Source: CAYFZO01 sp965211995
GTDB lineage: Bacteria > Pseudomonadota > Gammaproteobacteria > Poriferisulfidales > Oxydemutatoraceae
Length of the DNA: 64,000 nt
NCBI GenBank assembly: GCA_965211995.1
Contig: OZ243040.1
Location: 930,001 to 994,000 of the forward strand
Reading direction: 5' to 3'
The notes under the pieces were generated by a model. It was given only the letters and a program-made list of their open reading frames with translations. It did not search any database and was not told the origin of the DNA. Position 1 is the first letter of the stretch. The number at the start of each line of letters is the position of its first letter. The translations under genes were made by a program, and so were the position numbers. Of this stretch, positions 49,207-58,350 are shown piece after piece.

Positions 49207-49909
49207 GGTTCAAAATAACCTAAGGGTTGCCGGAAAGAAATTAAATCTTTGTTGCAGCGATGAAAAACAAGCACCTCCTCCGTGCCGAAACGTCGGAGAG
49301 GAAATTCAGGGAACACCCCGCGCCTGTTTCGCCTCGATATCGAAGCCTGCAAAGCGGCCGAAATCACAGGGATCAGCCGTCCCGCGGTGAGCAAGTTGTA
49401 TGACAAGATCAGAGCAAATTGCTTGTGACTGCGAACACCGCGGCGCCGTTGAACAAGGCGAGGTCGAATGGGGTGCAAGCCGCTGTGGCGCCCGGCGGGC
49501 ACGCGGCCTCCGCGGCCGGGGCGCCCGCGGCAAGGTGCCGTCGTGCGGCCTGCTCAAGCGCGGCGGCAAGGTCCATGCCCAAGCCGGCAGAAACTTGCTC
49601 GCCGGCTGAAATACCGCCGGTTATTGAGCGCAAAACCCCCAGCCACATGGCGCTCCATACCGGTGGCTTCAAGACCTGCGCCATCAAACAAGGTAACAAC
49701 AAGTTTGCTGAAGGCTCTGAGCACCTTAACGGGATAGAGCACTTTTGGAGGCTGTGCAAGGTGAGATTGAATCGTTTTCGCGGCATCCACCGGCGCAGGT
49801 GTTATTGTCATTTGCAAAGGTGTGAGTTCAGGTTCGACAGGCGCGATGAAAACAGGCGGGGACACCTGCTGAAACCGATCCAAAATCCCCCCTTAAGTGA
49901 TCTTTAACC
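49207..49909 (+). mobile_element. IS1016-type (IS1595 family) insertion sequence remnant
   Basis: 703 bp, the usual size. The ends are inverted repeats: left GGTTCAAAATAACCTAAGGG and the reverse complement of the right end GGTTAAAGATCACTTAAGGG, 16 of 20 identical. No matching 8-bp target duplication is visible. It fills the gap between dxs and galU. Confidence 0.85.
49300..49905 (+). pseudogene. IS1016-type transposase remnant
   Basis: Pieces in different frames match the family in order: a helix-turn-helix part (IEACKAAEITGISRPAVSKL near 49342-49400), GARGKVPSCGLLKRGGKV (about 49520-49575), and EHLNGIEHFWRLCKVRLNRF with CEFRFDRR (about 49720-49840). Several frameshifts and stops, and lost DDE residues, make it inactive. 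Confidence 0.82.
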
Positions 49910-50014
49910 AAAAATAAACCCGCGGATGACGCGCGCAAGCGCGGATAAAACGATCGCAAGCCCCACGCCGCCCCCGGCGGACCCAGATCCGGGAAATCAC
50001 AATGAGCAAGCGGC

Positions 50015-50887
50015 CTAGGCCTTGAGATTGCGCAGGTAGTCGCAAAAAGCCGGCCCGACCTTCGGGTCGCGCATTCCCACTTCGACGTTGGCGGTGAGAT
50101 AACCGAGTTTGCTGCCGCAGTCGTAGCGCCGGCCGCGGTAAAGACGCGCCATGACGCCCCCCCGCTTCACTTCCCTGATCAACGCGTCGGTCAACTGAAT
50201 TTCGCCGCCGGTGCCGCGACCGGTGCCGCGCAGAGAATCGAAAATCTCAGGCTTCAGCAGGTAGCGCCCGATGATCGCCAGATTGCCGGGCGCCTCCTCC
50301 GGCTTCGGCTTTTCGACCAAGGTGTCGACGCGCCAGACGCCGTCCTGTACCGGCGCGCCGCCCAGGATCCCGTATTTTTCAAGGTCTTCGCGCGCCACTT
50401 CTTCGACCGCCACGACGCTGGCGTCATATTCGTTGTAAGTCTCGATCAGGCCGGCGATGCAGTTGTCGGTGTTGGCGATCAGATCATCCGCGAGCAATAC
50501 CGCAAAAGGCTCGTCCCCGACCACCGGTTCCGCACACAGCACCGCGTGGCCCAAACCGAGCGGGTCCGCCTGGCGCAGGTAAACGCAGGATACGTGGCCG
50601 GGCAGAACGTCGCGCACCGCCTTGAGCATCTTGGTTTTGCCCTTTTCTTCAAGTTGGCGCTCGAGTTCCGGCGCTCTGTCAAAATGATCCTCTATCGCGC
50701 GCTTGCTTTTGCCGCTGATGAAAATGATCGAATCGATCCCCGCGTTCACCGCTTCCTCGACCGCGTACTGGATCAGCGGCTTATCCACAATTGGCATCAT
50801 CTCTTTGGCGCTGGCTTTGGTCGCGGGCAAAAAGCGCGTCCCGAGACCGGCCACCGGAAAAACCGCTTTTCTGACTTTATTTTTCAC
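50015..50887 (-). CDS. galU: UTP--glucose-1-phosphate uridylyltransferase
   Basis: 290 residues from GTG 50887. It makes UDP-glucose. The nucleotidyltransferase signature AVFPVAGLGTRFLPATKASA, EMMPIVDKPLIQYAVEEAV, LGLGHAVLCAEPVVGDEPF and GTGGEIQLTDAL are intact. No clear ribosome site was seen, so the start is uncertain by a few codons. Its 5' side faces the divergent cfa gene. Confidence 0.95.
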   Translation of the reverse strand: MKNKVRKAVFPVAGLGTRFLPATKASAKEMMPIVDKPLIQYAVEEAVNAGIDSIIFISGKSKRAIEDHFDRAPELERQLEEKGKTKMLKAVRDVLPGHVSCVYLRQADPLGLGHAVLCAEPVVGDEPFAVLLADDLIANTDNCIAGLIETYNEYDASVVAVEEVAREDLEKYGILGGAPVQDGVWRVDTLVEKPKPEEAPGNLAIIGRYLLKPEIFDSLRGTGRGTGGEIQLTDALIREVKRGGVMARLYRGRRYDCGSKLGYLTANVEVGMRDPKVGPAFCDYLRNLKA

Positions 50888-51037
50888 TGCTGCGGATAAA
50901 AGCGTTGCGTTGCAAAGCGGGCGCGGCGCCCGCAAGCGGGGGCGCTATAATGCCGAATTGCAACGTCAAAGGCAATGACGCTGAGGCGGGCGAACGCCGG
51001 CCGCCGCACCGTTTCCCGCTTGCCCCGCTATTCATAG

Positions 51038-52162
51038 ATGCTCACCCGCGCCCTTAAAAAAAGATACACAAACTATCTGGACCAGATTGGAATCACCTTG
51101 AACGGCGCCGCGCGCCGGGATCCAAAAATCCACGACGAGCGCCTGTACGCGCGCATATTCTTTCAGGGTACGCTGGGCCTCGGGGAAGCGTACATGGACG
51201 GCTGGTGGAGCGCCGAGGCGCTCGACGAATTTTTCACTTGCACGCTGCACCGCCGCGTACACGGCGGCGGCGGCCCGGTCGCGGCGGTTGGCCTCGCCGC
51301 TCGGCTGCGCGCCTCGTTATTCAATCCGCAAAGCCCATCACGCTCCTTGCAAGTCGGGAAAAGGCATTACAACGCCGGCAATAAATTGTTTGCGGCGATG
51401 CTCGACAGCCACATGAACTACAGTTGCGGCTACTGGAAAGACGCGCAAGACCTCGAAACCGCGCAACAGGCGAAAATGAAACTGGTCTGCGAAAAACTGA
51501 GGCTTGAGCCGGGCCTGAAGGTGCTCGACATCGGCTGCGGCTGGGGCGGTGTCGCAAAATACGCGGCGGAGAACTACGGGGTGTCGGTGACCGGCGTCAC
51601 CGTCTCGGAGGAACAAACGCGCTACGCGCAACGCCTGTGCAAAGACCTGCCGGTGGAGATTCTGCTGCTCGACTACCGGCAACTGACGGGGCGGTTCGAC
51701 AGGATCTACTCGATCGGAATGTTCGAGCACGTCGGCTATAAGAATTACAGAACCTATATGCGGATCGTGCGGCAACTGCTGGATGAAAGCGGGTTGTTCC
51801 TGCTGCATACGATCGGCTCCGACTTCACGGTCAAAACCGCCGACGCCTGGATCGGAAAATACATCTTTCCCAATTCGATGCTGCCTTCCGCGAGTCAGAT
51901 TGCGCGCGCGTGCGACGGCCTGATGTTGATAGAAGACTGGCAGAATTTCGGGGCGTATTACGACCCGACACTGATGGCGTGGTTTGAAAACTTTGACTCG
52001 CGCTGGCCGGAATTGAAAAGCGACTACGACGAACGCTTCTACCGGATGTGGAAATACTATCTGATGGTCTGCGCCGGCGCTGCGCGGGCGCGTTCAAACC
52101 AATTGTGGCAGATCGTGATGTCGCCCTACGGCGTCAACGGCGGTTATCAGTCCCCGCGCTAG
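51038..52162 (+). CDS. cfa: Cyclopropane-fatty-acyl-phospholipid synthase
   Basis: 374 residues, near the E. coli length. It methylenates unsaturated phospholipid chains with SAM. The SAM-binding VLDIGCGWGGVAKYAAENYG (about 161-180) and MFEHVGYKNY, the bicarbonate/active-site region HYNAGNKLFAAMLDSHMNYS, and FPNSMLPSASQI are conserved. It ends with TAG. Confidence 0.94.
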   Translation: MLTRALKKRYTNYLDQIGITLNGAARRDPKIHDERLYARIFFQGTLGLGEAYMDGWWSAEALDEFFTCTLHRRVHGGGGPVAAVGLAARLRASLFNPQSPSRSLQVGKRHYNAGNKLFAAMLDSHMNYSCGYWKDAQDLETAQQAKMKLVCEKLRLEPGLKVLDIGCGWGGVAKYAAENYGVSVTGVTVSEEQTRYAQRLCKDLPVEILLLDYRQLTGRFDRIYSIGMFEHVGYKNYRTYMRIVRQLLDESGLFLLHTIGSDFTVKTADAWIGKYIFPNSMLPSASQIARACDGLMLIEDWQNFGAYYDPTLMAWFENFDSRWPELKSDYDERFYRMWKYYLMVCAGAARARSNQLWQIVMSPYGVNGGYQSPR

Positions 52163-52163
52163 T

Positions 52164-52195
52164 TAAAAAGGCAGGCGGCGCCGGGCGCCGCCTGC
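52164..52195 (-). terminator. Terminator between cfa and the ComEA-like gene
   Basis: An 11-bp perfect stem GCAGGCGGCGC / GCGCCGCCTGC (52171-52195) with a three-base loop. On the minus strand it is followed by CTTTTT, giving a rho-independent terminator for the ComEA-like gene; the plus side lacks a T tract but the same hairpin may help end cfa. Confidence 0.8.
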
Positions 52196-52208
52196 GGGTT
52201 GGTTAAAG

Positions 52209-52544
52209 TTAGCGGGTGAATTGCTCAGAATCGGCCATATCGGACTTCCGCGAGCCGCCGGGATCGAGACCGGAAGCGGGCTTCGGATCACTCAAAGTGA
52301 TCGAGTCCCGGTTCATCTCGATGGTGGCTTCACCGATGCCGTGTACTTGAACCAATTCATCCACGGATTTGAAAGCGCCGTGCATTTTCCTGTACTCAAC
52401 GATGGCCGCGGCCTTGGCGGGGCCGACGTTCCTAAGCTCCTGCGCCAATTCCGACGCATTCGCCGTGTTGATATCGACCTCGGCCCAGGCGTTGCCCGCC
52501 ATCAGGAAAAATGCCGACACGATGCAAAGCATCAATAGCCTCAT
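52209..52544 (-). CDS. ComEA-like helix-hairpin-helix protein, exported
   Basis: 111 residues. A signal peptide ends at GNAWA (about 20), followed directly by VDINTANASELAQELRNVGP and VHGIGEATIEMNRD, a helix-hairpin-helix pair as in ComEA. The periplasmic ComEA binds incoming DNA in competence; small single-domain versions also occur outside competence. The C-terminal tail is polar. ATG 52544 has GGAGG eight bases upstream. Confidence 0.88.
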   Translation of the reverse strand: MRLLMLCIVSAFFLMAGNAWAEVDINTANASELAQELRNVGPAKAAAIVEYRKMHGAFKSVDELVQVHGIGEATIEMNRDSITLSDPKPASGLDPGGSRKSDMADSEQFTR

Positions 52545-52663
52545 GGCTAATACCTCCATTACAGGTTAAAGGAGGCGCCAACATACGGCGGCCGCAACCG
52601 GATTTGAGCGCGTTCGGAATAAACGGTAGTAAATAGCCGACGAAGCAAAAAAAACCTTTAAGA

Positions 52664-53881
52664 TCAAGCGGCTGAAGCCTGCGCCGCACCGCCGTCAGCC
52701 TCGTCGTCCGGCGCCGCGCCGACCACGTCCCGCGGCTGCGCCGTGCCCCAGCGGCGGCAACTCGGGCACTGCCAATAGAGACGGTGCGCCTCGAACCCGC
52801 AATTTGAGCATTGATACGAATGATGCGTGCGCTCGTTGGCGAGCAGGCCTTGGATGACGCTGGTGATCAGCGTCTTGTCGGACACGCTGGTTCTTGCTTG
52901 GTACTCAAGATACAACCGCACCACCGGCAGCGGGACGCGGCGCTGTGCTATCAGTTCGGAAAAAAGCGCATCGACCTCGCGCGTGCGCCCGGCGTCGATC
53001 AAAGCTTCGCAGTAGGCCATCAGGTAGGAGGTGCTGGCGACTTTCGGTTCGATCTTTTTCAGGTAGTTTGGAAACTCCGACGCGCCGAGGCGCGTAAGCG
53101 CCTTGCGCATTTTCGGCAGCAGAAACTTCGCGTATTCCGGATGTTTCTCAAACGCCGTGACGTAGTGCCTCTCGGCCGCCGCGACCTCCCCGTATTCGAG
53201 GTCCAAGTCCCCGGCAAGCACCGCGACGCGCAGCGAGGCACCGGCGCTCGATTTCGCCTTGGCGAGCAACTTGCGGGCGCCGGCGTAGTCTTCCCGCTGC
53301 ATCGCTTGCTCGGCGAGTTCGCAGTAGTAGTGGGAAACGCGGTGGTTGTAGCCGCTGACGCTGCGCCGCCTCAGTTTTTCCGCGGACTCGATCGCCTGCT
53401 CCCAACTTTTTTCCATTTCATAAATGGACACCAAGTGAAAGTACGCTTCCAGCCTGACTTGCTCGACCTTCATTGACAACACGTGGTTGAAAAACTTTTC
53501 CGCGCGGTCGAGCAGGCCCGCCGAAAAATAATCGCGCCCGAGTTCGAGCAGCGCCTGCGACCGGTGATAATCGCTGAGTCTCGGGCGCGCAATAATATTC
53601 TGATGTATGCGGATGGCCTTTTCGACTTCGCCCTTCTGGCGAAACAAATTGCCGAGCACAAGATGCGTTTCCACCGTATTCGAATCGACCTCGAACAGTT
53701 TTATGAAGATATCGGTCGCCTTGTCGTGGCGCTGGTCGATCAGAAAGCCCAAACCCCGAAGGTATTCGGGCGGAATGTCGCGCCCGGTCTTGACGGTCTT
53801 GTCGCCCGCGCCTTTTGCGGTCGCGGCGAGCCAGCCGCTCGCGGCCGCCACCGGCAGCAAAAACCACAGCCACTCGCTCAT
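52664..53881 (-). CDS. lapB: Lipopolysaccharide assembly protein LapB
   Basis: 405 residues. LapB (YciM) regulates LpxC turnover through FtsH and so LPS level. An N-terminal membrane helix (EWLWFLLPVAAASGWLAA, about 3-20) precedes TPR-like helices (about 40-350) and a C-terminal rubredoxin-type zinc domain, CSNCGFE and CPSCRRW (about 365-388). The ATG at 53881 is chosen because the membrane helix starts there; a longer upstream frame is not used. lapA lies upstream on the same strand. Confidence 0.95.
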   Translation of the reverse strand: MSEWLWFLLPVAAASGWLAATAKGAGDKTVKTGRDIPPEYLRGLGFLIDQRHDKATDIFIKLFEVDSNTVETHLVLGNLFRQKGEVEKAIRIHQNIIARPRLSDYHRSQALLELGRDYFSAGLLDRAEKFFNHVLSMKVEQVRLEAYFHLVSIYEMEKSWEQAIESAEKLRRRSVSGYNHRVSHYYCELAEQAMQREDYAGARKLLAKAKSSAGASLRVAVLAGDLDLEYGEVAAAERHYVTAFEKHPEYAKFLLPKMRKALTRLGASEFPNYLKKIEPKVASTSYLMAYCEALIDAGRTREVDALFSELIAQRRVPLPVVRLYLEYQARTSVSDKTLITSVIQGLLANERTHHSYQCSNCGFEAHRLYWQCPSCRRWGTAQPRDVVGAAPDDEADGGAAQASAA

Positions 53882-54012
53882 CGCCCGGTCCGTACTGTCG
53901 GCGCGAACGCATCCGGCGCAGACCGTAATGGCGGCGCCCCGTCCATAGTCCGGCGGTTCACTGGGAGCAAAGCGGGTGTTCCTGGCATGCGTGCCTTCGC
54001 GGGAAATGCGGG

Positions 54013-54300
54013 CTATTCCTGAATCACGTTGCGGCGCAGGTGAAAAACCTCCTGTTCCGCGACCGCGGCCTTGTCGCGCAATTCCTTCAGCCGCCTGCGG
54101 CAACTCAAGGCCGACCAGCCGGCAAAGAAAAACCCGCACGCGACGCCGGCGACAAAGCAAAGCGCCAGCACCGTATTCAACGGCGACCGGACTCCGAGCA
54201 TCGGAAACTCGACGGCGACCGGATGTCCGTTAAGGCTGAACAGCACCAATATCAAGCCGCCGATTGCGGCTCCGACCAGCATGAAAATCGCGCGGTACAC
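54013..54300 (-). CDS. lapA: Lipopolysaccharide assembly protein LapA
   Basis: 95 residues from GTG 54300, preceded by GGAGGA. Two membrane helices (IFMLVGAAIGGLILVLFSLN near 5-24; LNTVLALCFVAGVACGFFFA near 42-61) and a short coiled coil at the C-terminus, as in LapA. It works with LapB in LPS regulation. Confidence 0.88.
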   Translation of the reverse strand: MYRAIFMLVGAAIGGLILVLFSLNGHPVAVEFPMLGVRSPLNTVLALCFVAGVACGFFFAGWSALSCRRRLKELRDKAAVAEQEVFHLRRNVIQE

Positions 54301-54344
54301 GGCTCCTCCGGCTTGCACAAACGTCAGGAAGCAATTCTACTCCG

Positions 54345-54683
54345 CTACGGCCCTCTGTGTAAAAACAGATTGGGGCTTTTAATGCGGTCGCGCAAAGGTT
54401 TGCCCGGCCTGAAGCACGGAATGCTTCTGCCGGTCATCGCGACCGCGGCGCCGGTCTTCGGATTTCTCGCTATCCACGCCTTTCTGTGGCGCAGCGAAAA
54501 GCTGCCGAAGCCGCGGATCTCGATCCGTCTGCCCCGGCTCAGGGACTTGCTCAGATATTCAAGTATGTTATTGACCGCGTACTCGACGTCTTTCATCGAC
54601 AGATGCGACTGCTTCACCCCGAGCCGCTCGATCAACTGCGATTTGGTGATCGCCTGACCGTTGGATTTGTTACGCTCCGCCAT
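54345..54683 (-). CDS. ihfB: Integration host factor subunit beta
   Basis: 112 residues. IHF beta bends DNA with IhfA. TKSQLIERLGVKQSHLSMKD, the DNA-arm RRIEIRGFGSFSLRHRKAW and ARNPKTGAAVAM with FRPGKPLRDRI are diagnostic. An N-terminal extension of about 14 residues and a C-terminal one are longer than in E. coli. An ATG six codons upstream (54701) overlaps the rpsA stop and is an alternative start. Confidence 0.94.
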   Translation of the reverse strand: MAERNKSNGQAITKSQLIERLGVKQSHLSMKDVEYAVNNILEYLSKSLSRGRRIEIRGFGSFSLRHRKAWIARNPKTGAAVAMTGRSIPCFRPGKPLRDRIKSPNLFLHRGP

Positions 54684-54693
54684 GACCGCCTGC

Positions 54694-56355
54694 TCAGGCA
54701 TCGTCGTTCTGCATCGCTTCTTTGACGAGATGCCCGAGCGACTCGGTCGCCCCCGTTTTGTCCGTGGTGTAGCTTTCTATGATCTTCTCCTGCTCTTCTT
54801 TCTCTTTGATTTTGACCGACAGATTGAGCACGTATTTTTTCTTGTCAAAGCCGACGAACTTGGCCTCGATCTCCCCGCCTTCCTGCAAGGTCGACTCATC
54901 GCCCGCAAACTCCTGCTTCGGGATCACCCCGGTCACGTGCGCGGCCAACGCCACCGAAATCTCGCGCTTGCCGACGGCCTCAATCCTGCCTTTCACCACC
55001 GTCCCCTTGGGGTGCTCGGCGATGTAATCCCCGATCGGGTTCGCTTCCAATTGCTTCACGTCGAGGGACACGCGCCCGCGCTCGACGTCCACCGCCGTCA
55101 CCACCGCCGTCACCCGGTCTCCTTTCTTGTATTTGCGTATGGATTCCTCGTTCGACTCGGTCCACGACAAATCGCTCATGTGAACCAGGCCGTCTATTTT
55201 GAAATCATCCATCCCGACAAAGATCCCAAAATCCGTCAGCGACTTGACCACCCCCGTCACCTTGTCGCCTTTTTTGTACTTGTCGGCGAATTCCTGCCAC
55301 GGGTTGGCCCGGCATTGTTTGATTCCGAGTGAAATGCGCCGGCGCTTATGGTCAATTTCGAGCACCATGACTTCCACTTCGCTGTCGAGCGACACAACTT
55401 TCGCCGGATGCACGTTCTTGCTGGTCCAGTCCATCTCCGATACGTGCACCAGACCTTCGACGCCTTCTTCGATTTGCACGAAACAGCCGTAATCGGCAAT
55501 GTTCGTGATCCGGCCATTGACCTTGCAGCCTTGCGGGTAGCGCTTGTCGATGTCAACCCACGGATCATCGCCCAATTGCTTGAGCCCCAGCGACACCCGC
55601 CCTTTATCCTTGTCGTATTCGAGCACTTTGACCTCGATCTCGTCGCCGATCGAGACGACTTCCGACGGGTGCTTGACCCGCCGCCACGCCATATCGGTGA
55701 TATGCAGCAGCCCGTCCACGCCGCCGAGATCGAGAAACGCGCCGTATTCGGTCAGGTTCTTGACGATCCCCTTGATCACCACGCCTTCCTTGAGATTCTT
55801 CAGCAGCGCTTCGCGCTCGACGCTGTACTCGACCTCGACCACCGCCCGCCTCGAGAGCACGATGTTGTTTCTGCGCTGGTCGAGTTTGATGACTTTGAAA
55901 TCGAGCGGCTTGCCCTGCAGGTGGGAAGTGTTCCTGACCGGGCGCACGTCCACCAGCGAGCCCGGCAGAAAAGCGGTAATGCCGTCGAGATCAACGGTGA
56001 AACCGCCTTTCACTTTGTCCGTGATCACGCCGCTGATGATTTCGTCTTTTTCGTGGGTTTCCTTGAGTTTGTTCCATATTTTCGCGCGCTTCGCTTTCTC
56101 GCGCGACAGGCGGGTTTCACCGAAACCGTCTTCGAGCGCGTCGAGCGCGACTTCGACGGTGTCGCCCTCGCACACCTCGACCTTGCCTTTGTCGTCCTTG
56201 AACTGCTGAATCGGAATGATGCCTTCGGACTTGAGGCCGACGTTGACGATCACCACTTCACTTTGAACTTCGAGCACCTCGGCATCAATGATGCAGCCCG
56301 GCCTCAGGCGCACGCTTTGGCTCTGCTCGAAAAGCTCCGCAAAAGTTTCAGGCAT
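54694..56355 (-). CDS. rpsA: 30S ribosomal protein S1
   Basis: 553 residues with six S1 (OB-fold) domains; each repeat shows a VxGxVxxxxxxGxxVxL core, the first four being most regular (VVIKGIVKNLTEYGAFLDLG; NGRITNIADYGCFVQIEEG; VTGVVKSLTDFGIFVGMDD). It is the main mRNA-binding protein of the 30S subunit. The ATG 56355 matches E. coli MTESFAQLFE; it overlaps cmk by 8 bases, and cmk-rpsA-ihfB is the conserved order. Confidence 0.97.
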   Translation of the reverse strand: MPETFAELFEQSQSVRLRPGCIIDAEVLEVQSEVVIVNVGLKSEGIIPIQQFKDDKGKVEVCEGDTVEVALDALEDGFGETRLSREKAKRAKIWNKLKETHEKDEIISGVITDKVKGGFTVDLDGITAFLPGSLVDVRPVRNTSHLQGKPLDFKVIKLDQRRNNIVLSRRAVVEVEYSVEREALLKNLKEGVVIKGIVKNLTEYGAFLDLGGVDGLLHITDMAWRRVKHPSEVVSIGDEIEVKVLEYDKDKGRVSLGLKQLGDDPWVDIDKRYPQGCKVNGRITNIADYGCFVQIEEGVEGLVHVSEMDWTSKNVHPAKVVSLDSEVEVMVLEIDHKRRRISLGIKQCRANPWQEFADKYKKGDKVTGVVKSLTDFGIFVGMDDFKIDGLVHMSDLSWTESNEESIRKYKKGDRVTAVVTAVDVERGRVSLDVKQLEANPIGDYIAEHPKGTVVKGRIEAVGKREISVALAAHVTGVIPKQEFAGDESTLQEGGEIEAKFVGFDKKKYVLNLSVKIKEKEEQEKIIESYTTDKTGATESLGHLVKEAMQNDDA

Positions 56356-57028
56356 AACAGTCACTCACAAGAGTTTCAATCTCTTTCATAACCTGGTTGA
56401 GCGATTTGCCCGTCGTGTCAACGGTCACCGCGTCGTCCGCAGGCTGTAACGGAGCAATGGCACGGCTTTGATCGCGTTCGTCGCGAGCCGCCAACCGGGC
56501 ATAAAGACTTTCAAGGCTATCATTTAACCCCCTATCACTCAACTGTTTAAGCCGTCTGCGGGCGCGCTCCTCAAGATCCGCGGTCAAAAACACCTTGACT
56601 TTCGCGCCGGGGAACACCACCGTCCCCATATCCCGCCCTTCGGCGACCAGCCCCGGAGCGCGTCTGAAGGCGTGCTGACGTTCGAGCAACGCGGCGCGCA
56701 GCCGCGGCGCCGCGGCGATGCGCGAAGCGAGCGCCGCGCAGTCCTCCCCGCCCAAAGCCCGAGTGACGTCCCTGCCGTCGAGCCGCACGCGCACCGCGCC
56801 GGCAGCGCTCGAGAATTCGACCCGCAGCGCCGGGATCAGTGCGGTCAGCACCTGCATATCTTCGGCGCTCAGCCGCTTTTCGATCGCGAGCAACGCCACC
56901 GCACGATACAACGAACCGCTGATCAACAAATGATAGCCGAATCGTTTCGCGGTCAGCACCGCGACGGTGCTTTTGCCGGACCCGGCGGGGCCGTCAATCG
57001 CGACCACCGGTACCACGCCGGCGTTCAC
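56348..57028 (-). CDS. cmk: Cytidylate kinase
   Basis: 226 residues. AIDGPAGSGKSTVAVLTAKR is the P-loop, LISGSLYRAVALLA and LVAEGRDMGTVVFPGAKVKVF follow, with RRLKQLSDRG in the lid region. It phosphorylates CMP and dCMP. The GTG start overlaps the aroA stop as GTGA. Confidence 0.95.
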   Translation of the reverse strand: MNAGVVPVVAIDGPAGSGKSTVAVLTAKRFGYHLLISGSLYRAVALLAIEKRLSAEDMQVLTALIPALRVEFSSAAGAVRVRLDGRDVTRALGGEDCAALASRIAAAPRLRAALLERQHAFRRAPGLVAEGRDMGTVVFPGAKVKVFLTADLEERARRRLKQLSDRGLNDSLESLYARLAARDERDQSRAIAPLQPADDAVTVDTTGKSLNQVMKEIETLVSDCYA

Positions 57029-58347
57029 CGGCTCTGCTCCAGGTCGAGACCGGCGGCGCGCGCGGTCGCCGCGAAGTCCGGGAACGAGGTGTCCATATAT
57101 TCGCAGCCGTCTATCGCAACCCCGCGCCGCGAAACGGCGCCGGCGACCGCGAACGCCAGCGCGACGCGGTGGTCGCCGCGGCTGTCAACCCGCCCGCCTT
57201 CGATCCCGCCGCCCGTGACGGTCAAGCCGTCGGGCCGCGTTGCAACGGCGACACCGCAGGCGGCGAGACCGTCGGCCATCGCCTGAATGCGGTCGCTTTC
57301 CTTGAGCCTCAGTTCAGCGGCGGCGCTGAGTTCGGTGACGCCTTCGGCGCACGCCGCCGCAACGAACAACACCGGAAACTCGTCGATCGCGTTCGCGACC
57401 AACTCGCGCGGGATTGCGATGCCGTGCAAGCGCGAGGCACGCACCCGCAAGTCGGCGACGGCTTCACCGGCGCGGCCGCGCCCGGGCTGATCCCGGCGCC
57501 GCACGATCTCGACGTCGGCGCCCATCAGTTTCAAGATATCGATCACGCCGGTGCGGGTCGGGTTCACGCCGACGTTGTCGATCAGCAACTCGCCGGCGCC
57601 GGCGAGGCACGCGGCGACGATCAAGAAGGCCGCCGAAGACAGGTCGCCCGGCACGTCTATGCACGCTGCGCGCAACGGCGCTTTGCCCGCAAACTCGAGC
57701 CGGCCCCGCGCCGCCGACACCGGCGCGCCGAACGCCGCCAGCATTCGTTCGGTGTGATCGCGCGTCGGCGCCTCTTCGGTCAGGACGGTCACGCCTTCGG
57801 CGAACAAACTCGCGAGCAGCAGACACGACTTGACCTGCGCACTCGCGACGGGCGGGCGGTAGTCAATGCAGCGCAGTTTCGGCACCGGACGGATCTCGAG
57901 CGGCGGCGTGCCGGCGGCGCCGGTGCGCACGTCGGCGCCCATCAGCGCCAGCGGCTCGGCGATGCGCCGCATCGGGCGCCGGCGCAGCGACTCGTCTCCG
58001 GTCAGCACGCTCGCAAAACGCTGCCCGCAGAGCAGCCCGCTCAGCAGGCGCAGCGCGGTGCCCGAATTGCCGAAATCGAGCGCCGCCGCCGGCGCTTTGA
58101 ACTTGCCCATGGCCCCGTTGATGCGCAGCCGGCCCGAAACCGCGTCCCAGTCGGCCTCAATCTTGACTCCCAACGCGGTGAGCGCGGCGAGCGTCGCGCG
58201 GCAATCCAAACTGTTCAGAAATCCGGTTACTTCGGTGACGCCTGCGGCGACCGCGCCGAGCATCGCCGCGCGGTGAGAAATGGACTTGTCGCCGGGCACA
58301 CGCACGCGCCCGTACAGGCGCTCGACCGGGCGCGAGACGATCCGCAT
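57025..58347 (-). CDS. aroA: 5-enolpyruvylshikimate-3-phosphate synthase
   Basis: 440 residues. It makes EPSP from shikimate 3-phosphate and PEP. The N-terminal VRVPGDKSISHRAAMLGAVA (with the catalytic Lys) and LDFGNSGTALRLLSGLL, LRRRPMRRIAEPLALMGADV, and near the end LRLKESDRIQAMADGL are the family marks. The G-x-A class feature near residue 100 (GNSGTALRL) is of the usual bacterial type, though class I versus II was not resolved. Overlaps cmk by 4 bases. Confidence 0.96.
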   Translation of the reverse strand: MRIVSRPVERLYGRVRVPGDKSISHRAAMLGAVAAGVTEVTGFLNSLDCRATLAALTALGVKIEADWDAVSGRLRINGAMGKFKAPAAALDFGNSGTALRLLSGLLCGQRFASVLTGDESLRRRPMRRIAEPLALMGADVRTGAAGTPPLEIRPVPKLRCIDYRPPVASAQVKSCLLLASLFAEGVTVLTEEAPTRDHTERMLAAFGAPVSAARGRLEFAGKAPLRAACIDVPGDLSSAAFLIVAACLAGAGELLIDNVGVNPTRTGVIDILKLMGADVEIVRRRDQPGRGRAGEAVADLRVRASRLHGIAIPRELVANAIDEFPVLFVAAACAEGVTELSAAAELRLKESDRIQAMADGLAACGVAVATRPDGLTVTGGGIEGGRVDSRGDHRVALAFAVAGAVSRRGVAIDGCEYMDTSFPDFAATARAAGLDLEQSR

Positions 58348-58350
58348 CCG

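Noticed and set aside
53882..54160. N-terminal extension of lapB
   Set aside because: The extra 93 codons overlap lapA out of frame and precede the membrane helix with which LapB begins.
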